This document shows, piece after piece, positions 1 through 6,287 of a DNA stretch of 6,460 nt. Source of the DNA: Candidatus Aenigmatarchaeota archaeon (GTDB lineage Archaea > Aenigmatarchaeota > Aenigmatarchaeia > CG10238-14). The stretch covers positions 1 to 6,460 of the forward strand of contig JAPLUX010000003.1 in the NCBI GenBank assembly GCA_026397455.1, in the 5' to 3' direction. Numbering within the stretch: position 1 is the stretch's first letter; every line of letters begins with the position of its first letter. A program made the translations under genes and the position numbers. The notes under the pieces are model-generated. The model worked only from the letters and a program-made list of their open reading frames with translations. It searched no databases and was not told the DNA's origin.

Positions 1-384
1 AACGCGAAAGTCAGTCAATTGGAAGGACAGAGAGAAAAAGTAGAAAAACTTGATGAATTATCGATAGAAGTGACTAAGATGTTGGATGAGGTTAGCGTGA
101 GACTCACTAAGTTCGTAGAAGAAAAAGATTTGAAAGAACTCCAGAAAAAGATGGAAGAAAATTTCAAGAAAATGTTGGAGAGTAAAGCGCCTGTAGTAAA
201 GATTAAAGGGGATCAAGTCATTCAAGCGTTTCAAAATAGAATATCAGAATTAGATTCTCGTATTTCTAAGCTAAAATCTGTGGTTGAAGCTCAAAATTCT
301 GTGATTAATAGTATAATTCAATACTTAGAAGGTGGGAGAAGAGAAACAGTTCAAGAACCGACACAAACTTATCAAGAAATTTAA
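1..384 (+). CDS. Coiled-coil protein of unknown function, 3' part of gene
   Basis: The frame is open from the first base of the window to a TAA at 382-384, so the gene starts upstream. A TTG at 19-21 could initiate, but the reading frame before it is also open and has the same character (NAKVSQL), so I treat this as a 5'-truncated gene of about 127 visible residues. The protein is very rich in Lys, Glu, Leu and Val with heptad-like spacing through the first 60 residues and again around ISELDSRISKLKSVVEAQ, which predicts long amphipathic helices or a coiled coil. A short break (SKAPVVKIKGDQV) separates the two helical halves. The tail after GGRRE is polar and probably disordered. No membrane segment, cysteine motif or catalytic motif is visible. 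I do not recognise the family. The gene converges on the tRNA that ends two bases beyond its stop codon. Confidence 0.7.
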   Translation, partial: NAKVSQLEGQREKVEKLDELSIEVTKMLDEVSVRLTKFVEEKDLKELQKKMEENFKKMLESKAPVVKIKGDQVIQAFQNRISELDSRISKLKSVVEAQNSVINSIIQYLEGGRRETVQEPTQTYQEI

Positions 385-386
385 AA

Positions 387-489
387 CGCCGAGAGAGGGA
401 TTTGAACCCCCAAGCCCTTTCGGACACAGGTTTTCCAGATTCGCATTCTTTAATGAATCCTGCGCACTACCTGGTTATGCGATCTCGGC
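387..489 (-). tRNA. Class II tRNA with a short intron, Ser(CGA) or Leu(CAA)
   Basis: On the minus strand the acceptor stem is GCCGAGA (489-483) pairing with TCTCGGC (394-388), with G at 387 as discriminator. The D arm is GCAT/GTGC with an AACCAGGTA loop, the T arm is GGGGG-TTCAAAT-CCCTC, and the variable arm is long (GTCC-GAAA-GGGC), which marks a Leu or Ser tRNA. The anticodon stem closes only between CAGG (462-459) and CCTG (430-427). The extra sequence between them needs removal of about 19 bases to give a normal loop. Cutting after C455 and before G435 gives anticodon CGA (Ser); shifting by one base gives CAA (Leu). G73 favours Ser, because archaeal tRNA-Leu normally has A73. GATTC (459-455) and GAATC (442-438) can pair across the intron, as expected of a splicing helix. 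Either way 31-39 is an A-A mismatch. CCA is not encoded. The class is certain; the isotype is not. Confidence 0.85.
436..454 (-). other. Putative 19-base tRNA intron in the anticodon loop
   Basis: These bases are surplus to a normal seven-base anticodon loop. The boundaries shown give a CGA anticodon; moving both by one base (435-453) gives CAA. Neither is the usual archaeal position after base 37. The helix GATTC/GAATC spans the exon-intron border, but neither cut falls exactly where a strict 3-4-3 bulge-helix-bulge would place it, so the exact splice sites are tentative. Confidence 0.55.
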
Positions 490-490
490 A

Positions 491-856
491 TTAAATCCAT
501 TTCTTTGTCATGTTCAACAGCAAATCTATTCCAGCAACTATTATAGCTATTTCTAAACTCAAATTACTTAAATATAATATCGCAAACACAGCCAAAGGTT
601 TCAACACTAAATTCAAGAAGGATTTTGCAAAAAAGAATTTTGTGACTATATCTGCTATTATCGATAGAATTAAAACCCAGCCTATACCCATTCCAAGGAA
701 ATAATCTATTCCAAAGGCTACAAATTTAACAAACAAAGAAATCATGTCAAAACCCAGTATGAATAAGACGATACGAAAATTTTCTCCTAAACTCATAGGG
801 TTAAGCCATGCTATTATTATCAAAGCTAAACCAATAACCTGTCTTAATATACCCAT
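491..856 (-). CDS. Small multi-spanning membrane protein of unknown function
   Basis: This 121-residue protein is overwhelmingly hydrophobic. Likely membrane segments are at about residues 7-19, 27-48, 58-76 and 83-114, the last long enough to be two passes. The sequence ends with a positive tail (MTKKWI). Aspartates sit inside or at the edge of the hydrophobic segments, three of them as Gly-aromatic/Ile-Asp (G35-F-D37, G49-I-D51, G109-I-D111), with another at D69. No signal peptide, cysteine pair or enzyme motif is visible, and I do not recognise the family. The ATG at 854-856 has no nearby Shine-Dalgarno; the upstream bases are AT-rich (ATAATATTATATT). It starts nine bases after the stop of the MinD C-terminal fragment, and its TAA (491-493) is one base before the tRNA, so it probably shares a transcript with both. 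Confidence 0.75.
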   Translation of the reverse strand: MGILRQVIGLALIIIAWLNPMSLGENFRIVLFILGFDMISLFVKFVAFGIDYFLGMGIGWVLILSIIADIVTKFFFAKSFLNLVLKPLAVFAILYLSNLSLEIAIIVAGIDLLLNMTKKWI

Positions 857-865
857 AATATAATA

Positions 866-1024
866 TTATTTTCTTCTTTTAAATTTTCCAAAAAACCTTC
901 TGAGACTGGAAGGGTTTTCATATACAGCACCGATAAGATTGGCAGCAATTCTCATGAAATGATCACAAATCGCAGAATCAGGTTTATACTGAAATATTGG
1001 CATTCCTAAAGCTGTACTATCCAT
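866..1024 (-). pseudogene. C-terminal fragment of the disrupted MinD-like ATPase
   Basis: A 52-residue frame starts at an ATG (1022-1024) overlapping the TGA of the upstream MinD part in a TGATG junction, and ends with TAA at 866-868. The fragment contains ALGMPIFQYKPDS followed by FMRIAANLIG. This matches the end of MinD-family proteins, where a G-x-P-[IV] and Y-x-P-x-S segment is followed by the last helix (IA..L.G). The tail RRFFGKFKRRK is basic and could be an amphipathic membrane-targeting end, as MinD proteins often carry. The frame continues a few codons upstream of the ATG as DEEHV, which fits the usual run just before this segment, so the ATG is probably an internal Met of the ancestral gene rather than a true start. 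See the adjoining N-terminal part for the break. Confidence 0.7.
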
Positions 1025-1530
1025 CACATGTTCCTCATCTCTTTATGTTCTAAATTACTCAAGAATTCTGCACACCTCACCATATCAGTTATGTTCGGGA
1101 CTGTAGGGGTTGTAATGAACAATATCTCTTTTGCTGTTTTAAGCACAGATACTGCTTCATCTCCTAGGCCAGGCGCTGAGTCTAAGAATATAAAATCAAA
1201 AGTATTTTTTTTGTCTAATTTTGATACGTATGTATTCAGTTTTTCAAAATCGATGTCCATGTCTTTCAAATCTTCAGATGCAGGTATGAACATTACGCCA
1301 TGGTGACTTAATGGTGCAAATTTTACATCAACTTCTCCCTTGAATATGTTACTCAGGTTTATCGAATAGCTTTCTGCGCCCAGATAATAAGCTACATGCG
1401 GTGTTGATATGTTGCAATCAATGATCAACACTTTTTTTCCAAAGCGACTCAGAGCAATGGCTAGATTAACTGCGAATGTAGTTTTTCCCACACCACCCTT
1501 ACCTGAAACTATACCCATGACTCTTGTCAA
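1024..1530 (-). CDS. minD: MinD-like P-loop ATPase, N-terminal part of a disrupted gene
   Basis: MinD/ParA-family ATPases bind ATP, dimerise and usually associate with the membrane to place other proteins. Visible here are the deviant Walker A KGGVGKT (residues 11-17) with the signature lysine K11, the switch I/A' segment LIIDCNIS (D38) and the Walker B-like FLDSAPGLG (D117). The TTG start at 1528-1530 gives the MTRV opening common in archaeal MinD and is preceded by GTGAT; the ATG at 1516-1518 is an alternative. The protein stops at 168 residues, against about 260 for the family, just after the helix AEFLSNLEHKE. The following strand with its adenine-binding Asn (usually within a V-L-N-R type motif) and roughly 40 to 50 further residues are absent, and the C-terminus resumes in another frame at 866-1024. 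It lies 57 bases after thrC on the same strand. It is probably non-functional as MinD, unless the gap is an assembly error. Confidence 0.8.
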   Translation of the reverse strand: MTRVMGIVSGKGGVGKTTFAVNLAIALSRFGKKVLIIDCNISTPHVAYYLGAESYSINLSNIFKGEVDVKFAPLSHHGVMFIPASEDLKDMDIDFEKLNTYVSKLDKKNTFDFIFLDSAPGLGDEAVSVLKTAKEILFITTPTVPNITDMVRCAEFLSNLEHKEMRNM

Positions 1531-1587
1531 GACATCACTATCTATTGATTGTTGGCTTTTTTTGAAACTTAAATATTTATCTATCCT

Positions 1588-2721
1588 TCAAAAAGGGTCT
1601 TTTAAACCATGTCCAGTAAGAACACAAACGATTGTTCCCTTTATTTTATTCAATTTCAATAACCCAGTCAAAGAAACAGCACCAGACGGTTCAACGTATA
1701 AACCTTCTTTATTAGCGAGTAATTTTAATGTTTTTAGTATCTCTTTATCATTCACTTTATCTGCTAATCCATTCGAATCTTTCAATGCCTTCAATGCTTT
1801 TTGCCCATCTAAAGGATCACCACATTCTATAGCAGTAGCTATTGTTTTTGGGTTATCGATTGGTTCAACTTTTTTCTTTCCCTTTTTGAATGTATCAACA
1901 ATCGGAGAACAACCTTCGGCTTGTATACCGATCATCTTCGGTAATTTTTCTATCAAACCAACTTTTTTTAGATCATTGAAAGAATCCCAAACAGCATAGA
2001 TTAAAGTACCATTACCCATAGGACAGATGACATAATCAGGGACTTTCCAATTCATCTGGTCAGCAATCTCAAAACCAACAGATTTTTGACCTTCACCACG
2101 ATATTGATAATCACCCATTAGATAACTCCCGCTTTTTCTTGCGTATGATTCACATTCTTTTGCTGTTTGAGAATATTCGCCTTTTATCTTGACTATCTCT
2201 GCTCCATATGTTTTGATTTGTTTTATTTTTAACTCTGAAACGACTACATCTTTAGGTAGGAATATTTTACATTTTATACCAGCTCTGGCACAATATGCAG
2301 CAACAGAAGCGCCCATGTTACCTGTTGAAGCGCAACAAACTTCCTTCATCCCTAATTCAACAGCTTTACTCACTTCAACAGTCGTTCCTCTGTCTTTAAA
2401 ACTCCCTGTAGGGTTCATGCCTTCAAACTTGAACCATACTTCTTTATTTCTGTCAGAAAAATATCTTGATTTCAATAAAGGAGTTCCACCCTCCATCAAA
2501 GTGACTTTATTCGAAATATCTATTATAGGATAGAACATCCAGTATTTCCAATGCCAAATTCTTTCTCTTAAAAAAGATTCTTTAACGATAGTGTTTTTTA
2601 TCTTCTTGTAATCGTAAACGATGTCTAAAGGTCCTCCACATTTCTTGCAGTGAACCAGTTTTTCTTCCGGTTTATGATTTTTTCCACATTTTACACAAAC
2701 AAAAGATTTGGCTAAGACCAT
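1588..2721 (-). CDS. thrC: Threonine synthase (PLP-dependent)
   Basis: Threonine synthase converts O-phosphohomoserine and water to threonine and phosphate, the last step of threonine synthesis, in the cytoplasm. The 377-residue protein has an N-terminal zinc ribbon (C9-x2-C12 and C25-x2-C28), as in many archaeal threonine synthases. EGGTPL follows at 77-82. GSFKDRG (106-112) holds K109, the expected Schiff-base lysine for pyridoxal phosphate. STGN (132-135) and the glycine-rich PMGNGTL (234-240) are phosphate and cofactor loops. EPSGA and the terminal LTGHGLKDP are typical of the family. Length is normal and all motifs are intact. The ATG at 2719-2721 is the natural start because the zinc ribbon begins eight residues later. 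The gene diverges from the metal-transport cluster and leads a minus-strand block with minD. Related PLP enzymes (threonine deaminase, cysteate synthase) are possible but fit the ending less well. Confidence 0.93.
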   Translation of the reverse strand: MVLAKSFVCVKCGKNHKPEEKLVHCKKCGGPLDIVYDYKKIKNTIVKESFLRERIWHWKYWMFYPIIDISNKVTLMEGGTPLLKSRYFSDRNKEVWFKFEGMNPTGSFKDRGTTVEVSKAVELGMKEVCCASTGNMGASVAAYCARAGIKCKIFLPKDVVVSELKIKQIKTYGAEIVKIKGEYSQTAKECESYARKSGSYLMGDYQYRGEGQKSVGFEIADQMNWKVPDYVICPMGNGTLIYAVWDSFNDLKKVGLIEKLPKMIGIQAEGCSPIVDTFKKGKKKVEPIDNPKTIATAIECGDPLDGQKALKALKDSNGLADKVNDKEILKTLKLLANKEGLYVEPSGAVSLTGLLKLNKIKGTIVCVLTGHGLKDPF

Positions 2722-2737
2722 GTATATTATTTGGAAT

Positions 2738-2746
2738 TATTTTAAG
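2738..2746 (-). promoter_or_regulatory. Possible TATA box of thrC
   Basis: On the minus strand CTTAAAATA is centred about 21 bases before the thrC ATG, close to where an archaeal TATA element would sit for a leaderless or nearly leaderless transcript. The surrounding DNA is very AT-rich, so the match is weak evidence by itself. Confidence 0.3.
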
Positions 2747-2847
2747 TTAAAACTCTCAACTTTCAAAAAATGGTTATTTTTTTTCAAATTTAAACTATTT
2801 AGGGATGATTGTACTAATTATATTACAAATTTGGTGATAAAGGATTC

Positions 2848-2866
2848 GTGTTTTAAGCTTAAACAC
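2848..2866. promoter_or_regulatory. Near-palindrome, candidate operator
   Basis: GTGTTTTAAGCTTAAACAC is an inverted repeat of GTGTTTAAG against CTTAAACAC, with one extra T in the left arm and no spacer. It lies in the divergent region, 46 bases before the likely TTG start of the metal-domain gene. Its centre also resembles a TATA-like AT box, so a protein bound here could block transcription of the plus-strand genes. A two-fold symmetric site of this size suits a dimeric regulator. No regulator gene is visible in the window, and chance palindromes are common in AT-rich DNA. Confidence 0.4.
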
Positions 2867-2899
2867 TTCTAATTCTTTTCTAGAGAATCTAATATTAAT

Positions 2900-2905
2900 G
2901 AGGTG
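2900..2905 (+). promoter_or_regulatory. Shine-Dalgarno deciding the start of the metal-domain gene
   Basis: GAGGTG is followed by six bases and then the in-frame TTG at 2912. The in-frame GTG at 2903 lies inside this element and has no comparable site before it, so translation most likely begins at 2912. Confidence 0.6.
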
Positions 2906-2911
2906 TTCCAC

Positions 2912-3682
2912 TTGCCATTTCCTCTAATAGAACGTTCAGAAAAAGAGATGGCGGATATTATCAAGAAGAGAGTTGAAGCAATAAAAGATGTTAGAGATTG
3001 TCATGAAGTAGGCGTGCACATTACTGGGAAGAGATTTTACGTTGAGATGCATGTCTTGCTTGACAGTAATCTAAGATTGGAGGACGCTCACAAAATTACC
3101 CTAGATATTGAAAGAGAAATAGATAGCATTCTTCCTAATGCGAGAGTTACGGTTCACACTGAGCCTTTTCAAAGTGGACGAAAGAGTATATGGAAAGTTA
3201 TTAAGGAAATAGCCGAAGGAGTACCTGGTTCAAGGGGTGTTCATAACATACACATTCAGAAGATTGATGGAAAACTTTATGTTGACCTTCACCTAGAGGT
3301 GAGTGCAAACATGACCGTGAAACAGGCACATGATATTTCTCATCAAATTGAAAAAAAGATAAAAGCAGCCAAATTAAACATCTCGGAGGTTACTGTTCAC
3401 GTGGAATCTGCATTAGAGGAAATATCTAGGGAATTATCAGGTGTAGAGACTGAAATAGAACCATATATCGAAGATGTAGCAAAGCGCTTCCCAGAAATTA
3501 AGTGTGTTCACGGAATCAGGATTCGCAAGATTGGCGACAACTTACATGTAGTTTTTCGATGCCATTTTGACTCGAACATCAATATGAAAAAAGTACATGA
3601 AATATCCAGCAAGCTCGAAAGTACAATCAAGAGTGCATATCCCAACATCACTAGAATAGATATACATGAAGAACCTGCTTGA
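2912..3682 (+). CDS. Soluble protein with three tandem CDF-type (ZT_dimer-like) metal-binding domains
   Basis: Starting at TTG 2912 (MPFPLIERSE) the protein has 256 residues; a GTG at 2903 would add three. It is three copies of one fold resembling the cytoplasmic dimerisation domain of cation diffusion facilitators, with no membrane segments. Counting from the GTG, the repeats are about 13-89, 95-170 and 182-259. Each shows a His near its first strand (H34, H114, H203), a strand ending before N56, N136 or N225, an [AV]H at the helix start (H63, H143, H232) and a last strand with H-x-E (H85, H166, H255). A fourth position is H50 and H130 in repeats 1 and 2 but R219 in repeat 3, with H221 nearby. 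In CDF transporters these domains bind metal and dimerise. The stop is 23 bases before the P-type ATPase gene, so I infer a cytoplasmic metal sensor, buffer or regulator acting with that pump. The domain assignment is by pattern recognition. Confidence 0.8.
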   Translation: MPFPLIERSEKEMADIIKKRVEAIKDVRDCHEVGVHITGKRFYVEMHVLLDSNLRLEDAHKITLDIEREIDSILPNARVTVHTEPFQSGRKSIWKVIKEIAEGVPGSRGVHNIHIQKIDGKLYVDLHLEVSANMTVKQAHDISHQIEKKIKAAKLNISEVTVHVESALEEISRELSGVETEIEPYIEDVAKRFPEIKCVHGIRIRKIGDNLHVVFRCHFDSNINMKKVHEISSKLESTIKSAYPNITRIDIHEEPA

Positions 3683-3705
3683 AATCTTGAGGCGGATTTA
3701 AAATA

Positions 3706-6276
3706 ATGTCAAATGAAGATAAAGTAATACGCAAGAATTATTGGTCAATCCCTCCTAATGATGTTTATAAGACTCTTAAAACCAGTGAACAAGGTTTATC
3801 TGAAAAAGAAGCTCAACAACGTCTGAAAGAATATGGATACAATGAATTGCCTAGACAGGTTTTCAGCTGGTTCCGAGTGTTTATTAGACAATTCAAAAAC
3901 CCAATATTTTTAATTTTAGTCGCATGTGCAATTGTATCAGGCTTCTTTGGTGAACTTAAACAGTCAATAGCTATACTTCTCATGATTGCAATTAGTGTTG
4001 TTTTGGGATTCTTCAATGAATATAAGGCTGAGAAGATTGTTGAAAACCTGCGACAGAGCGTGTCATATAAATCTCTTGTAATAAGAGATGGAAAATCTTA
4101 TGAGATTGATTCCAGACTAGTGGTTCCAGGTGACATCACCGTCGTATATGTTGGAGATATAATTCCTGCTGATGCAAGGATAATTGAATCAAAGGATCTT
4201 CAAATCGATGAGTCTACACTTACTGGAGAATCTTTTCCAGTTGAAAAGAATTCTAAAAGTCTTGATATTCAGCATCCAACTCCACAGCAGTTAAGTAACT
4301 ATGCATTCATGGGAACTGTGGTGACTAATGGAAGCGCTAAGTGCATAATTATCTCAACTGGAAAAAATACGGAATTAGGAACCATATCAAAGAGTCTGAT
4401 TCGACCTCATCCTGAAACTGAGTTTCAAAAAGGAATCAAAAGTTATGGAAAAATGCTCATGACACTTACAATGGCTCTTACAATTGGAATATTCGGATTG
4501 AATGCCATAATTGGACATAAACTGATTGATTCTCATTTATTCTCTATTGCAGTTGCTGTCGGATTAGTACCAGAACTTATGCCCGCCATTGTAACAATCA
4601 GTCTCTCACAAGGAGCTGGAAAGATGGCAAAAGTTAAGGTTATCGTAAAACGTCTAGTTTCGATTGAAGATTTGGGCAATATGAATGTCTTATGTACTGA
4701 CAAGACAGGAACACTCACAGAGGGAAAAATTATTCTCAATGACTATTATTCACTAACTGAAGAGAAAGACCAAAGAATCCTTTCATATTCTCTACTTTGC
4801 AACAAAGCGGCCGTAGGAGAAAAAATAATCGGAGATCCGATAGACGTAGCGATTTGGAAATATGCTATTGACAATTGTGTACAGGAAAGTGTTAAAGATT
4901 ATAACAAAGTAGATGATATTCCTTTTAATTATCAGCGACGAATGATGTCGACAGTAGTCAAAAAAGATGACAAAATTCTCCTTATTACTAAGGGTGCTCC
5001 AGAATCAGTTTTTTCCAGATGCAAGTATGCTGAGATTAATGGAAATAATAAACCATTAAGCTCAGTTTTAAAGTCCATCAATGTCAAGTTCAATAAACTT
5101 TCACAGCAAGGATACCGTATTCTTGCCGTTGCTTATCGAAAAATAGATAAAAAGACATCTTATTCAGTTGAAGATGAGAAGGATTTAACATTTCTTGGTT
5201 TTCTTATATTCACAGATCCTCCCAAGAAAGATGCTCACAAAGCCATCGCCAAATTAAAGGAGATGGGAGTTAGTGTAAAAATACTAACCGGTGACAATGA
5301 ATTAGTGGCAAGGAAAATATGTGAAGATATCAAGGTTCCGGTTAAGAAAGTGGTTTGTGGTTCAGATCTCAATCAAATGAGTTTCACTAAACTTAAAAAA
5401 GTAGTGGAAGAAACTACAATATTTGCTCGAATTACTCCAGAACAGAAGCTAGACATCATTAAAGCTCTAAAGGAAAATAAAAATGTCGTAGGTTTCTTGG
5501 GAGATGGTGTGAACGATGCCCCTGCTCTCTACGAGGCAGATGTAGGTATATCTGTCGATACGGCAGTCGATGTAGCAAAGGATGCAGCTGATATAGTACT
5601 TTTGGATAAGGATTTACTTGTACTGTCCAATGGAATAATAGAAGGACGCAAGATTTTCGGTAATACCATAAAATACGTTCTGATGGGAACGAGCTCAAAC
5701 TTCGGAAATATGTTCAGTGCAGCTGCTGCATCAATCTTCCTTCCATTCCTACCAATGCTTCCTATTCAAATACTCTTTATGAACTTGCTATATGACATTG
5801 CAAACATGACATTACCGACTGACAATGTTGATGAAGAATATATCAAAAAACCAAAACGTTGGAACATAAGTTTTGTGAGAAATTACACGTTATTTTTTGG
5901 TCCATTCAGTTCACTTTATGATTTTCTTACTTATGGAATAATGCTCTTTATATTTGGAGCTTCAACACCGGCATTAGCAAAAGTTTTCCAGACTGGGTGG
6001 TTTGTAGAGTCTTTTTGGACAGAAGTATTAGTCATGTTTGTGATCAGGACTAGAAGAATTCCATTCTTTACAAGCCGTCCTGGTAAATGGCTTACATTAC
6101 TTACACTTTCATGTGTGGCATTTGGAACCATACTTCCTTTCACACCTCTTGGAAGTTTTCTCGGGTTTGCACCTCTTCCAATTCAATACTGGATACTTTT
6201 GATACTCATGGTAGCTACCTATTTAGTCCTTGTGGATGCAGGTAAGGTATTTTTCTATAAAATATGTAAGTTTTAA
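3706..6276 (+). CDS. mgtA: MgtA/MgtB-like P-type ATPase, probable Mg2+ importer
   Basis: This 856-residue protein is a complete P-type ATPase of the P3B (magnesium-translocating) type, which uses ATP to move Mg2+ into the cytoplasm. An N-terminal cation-ATPase domain (about 12-50) precedes M1-M2. The actuator has TGES (173-176). M4 carries VPELMP (288-293). Phosphorylation site DKTGT starts at D332, nucleotide binding shows KGAPE (429-433), and the hinge has TGDN (528-531) and GDGVNDAP (599-606). The M6 sequence MNLLYDIANMTLP (N693, D697) followed by KKPKRW, GPFSSLYD, and near the end F-x-P-LG and APLP match MgtA rather than Ca2+ or H+ pumps. Ten membrane spans are expected and nothing is missing. 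The ATG at 3706 has GAGGCGG upstream at a longish spacing. The gene sits between the metal-domain protein and a tiny membrane protein. Transport of another divalent ion cannot be excluded. Confidence 0.93.
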   Translation: MSNEDKVIRKNYWSIPPNDVYKTLKTSEQGLSEKEAQQRLKEYGYNELPRQVFSWFRVFIRQFKNPIFLILVACAIVSGFFGELKQSIAILLMIAISVVLGFFNEYKAEKIVENLRQSVSYKSLVIRDGKSYEIDSRLVVPGDITVVYVGDIIPADARIIESKDLQIDESTLTGESFPVEKNSKSLDIQHPTPQQLSNYAFMGTVVTNGSAKCIIISTGKNTELGTISKSLIRPHPETEFQKGIKSYGKMLMTLTMALTIGIFGLNAIIGHKLIDSHLFSIAVAVGLVPELMPAIVTISLSQGAGKMAKVKVIVKRLVSIEDLGNMNVLCTDKTGTLTEGKIILNDYYSLTEEKDQRILSYSLLCNKAAVGEKIIGDPIDVAIWKYAIDNCVQESVKDYNKVDDIPFNYQRRMMSTVVKKDDKILLITKGAPESVFSRCKYAEINGNNKPLSSVLKSINVKFNKLSQQGYRILAVAYRKIDKKTSYSVEDEKDLTFLGFLIFTDPPKKDAHKAIAKLKEMGVSVKILTGDNELVARKICEDIKVPVKKVVCGSDLNQMSFTKLKKVVEETTIFARITPEQKLDIIKALKENKNVVGFLGDGVNDAPALYEADVGISVDTAVDVAKDAADIVLLDKDLLVLSNGIIEGRKIFGNTIKYVLMGTSSNFGNMFSAAAASIFLPFLPMLPIQILFMNLLYDIANMTLPTDNVDEEYIKKPKRWNISFVRNYTLFFGPFSSLYDFLTYGIMLFIFGASTPALAKVFQTGWFVESFWTEVLVMFVIRTRRIPFFTSRPGKWLTLLTLSCVAFGTILPFTPLGSFLGFAPLPIQYWILLILMVATYLVLVDAGKVFFYKICKF

Positions 6277-6280
6277 GGAG
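6275..6280 (+). promoter_or_regulatory. Strong Shine-Dalgarno overlapping the ATPase stop codon
   Basis: AAGGAG overlaps the last two bases of the ATPase TAA and is followed by seven bases and then ATG at 6288. Sequence and spacing are near ideal, and this is the main evidence that the following very short frame is translated. Confidence 0.7.
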
Positions 6281-6287
6281 AATAACA

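Noticed and set aside
332..556. Plus-strand frame of 74 codons containing REGFEPPSPFG
   Set aside because: It runs antisense across the tRNA; GFEPP-type peptides are the usual false translation of a T arm.
866..1530. Programmed frameshifting to join the two MinD parts
   Set aside because: A frameshift alone would not restore the protein, since about 40 to 50 family residues are missing between the parts, and no slippery sequence is seen at the TGATG junction.
1409..1999. Long plus-strand frame of 196 codons opposite minD and thrC
   Set aside because: It is antisense to two genes with clear catalytic motifs, shows no domain of its own and has a Ser/Phe/Pro-rich composition typical of a complementary-strand artefact.
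3683..3705. A magnesium riboswitch or regulatory leader before the mgtA-like gene
   Set aside because: Only 23 bases separate it from the preceding gene, too short for a structured sensor.
5459..5698. Minus-strand frame inside the P-type ATPase gene, as well as those near 3813-4016, 4533-4739 and 5931-6143
   Set aside because: All lie opposite highly conserved ATPase motifs and have no recognisable features or translation signals.
3706..6276. Assignment of the pump as a P2A calcium ATPase
   Set aside because: The M4 to phosphorylation-site region, the M6 segment NLLYD and the C-terminal sequence follow the MgtA pattern, not the Ca2+ pump pattern.
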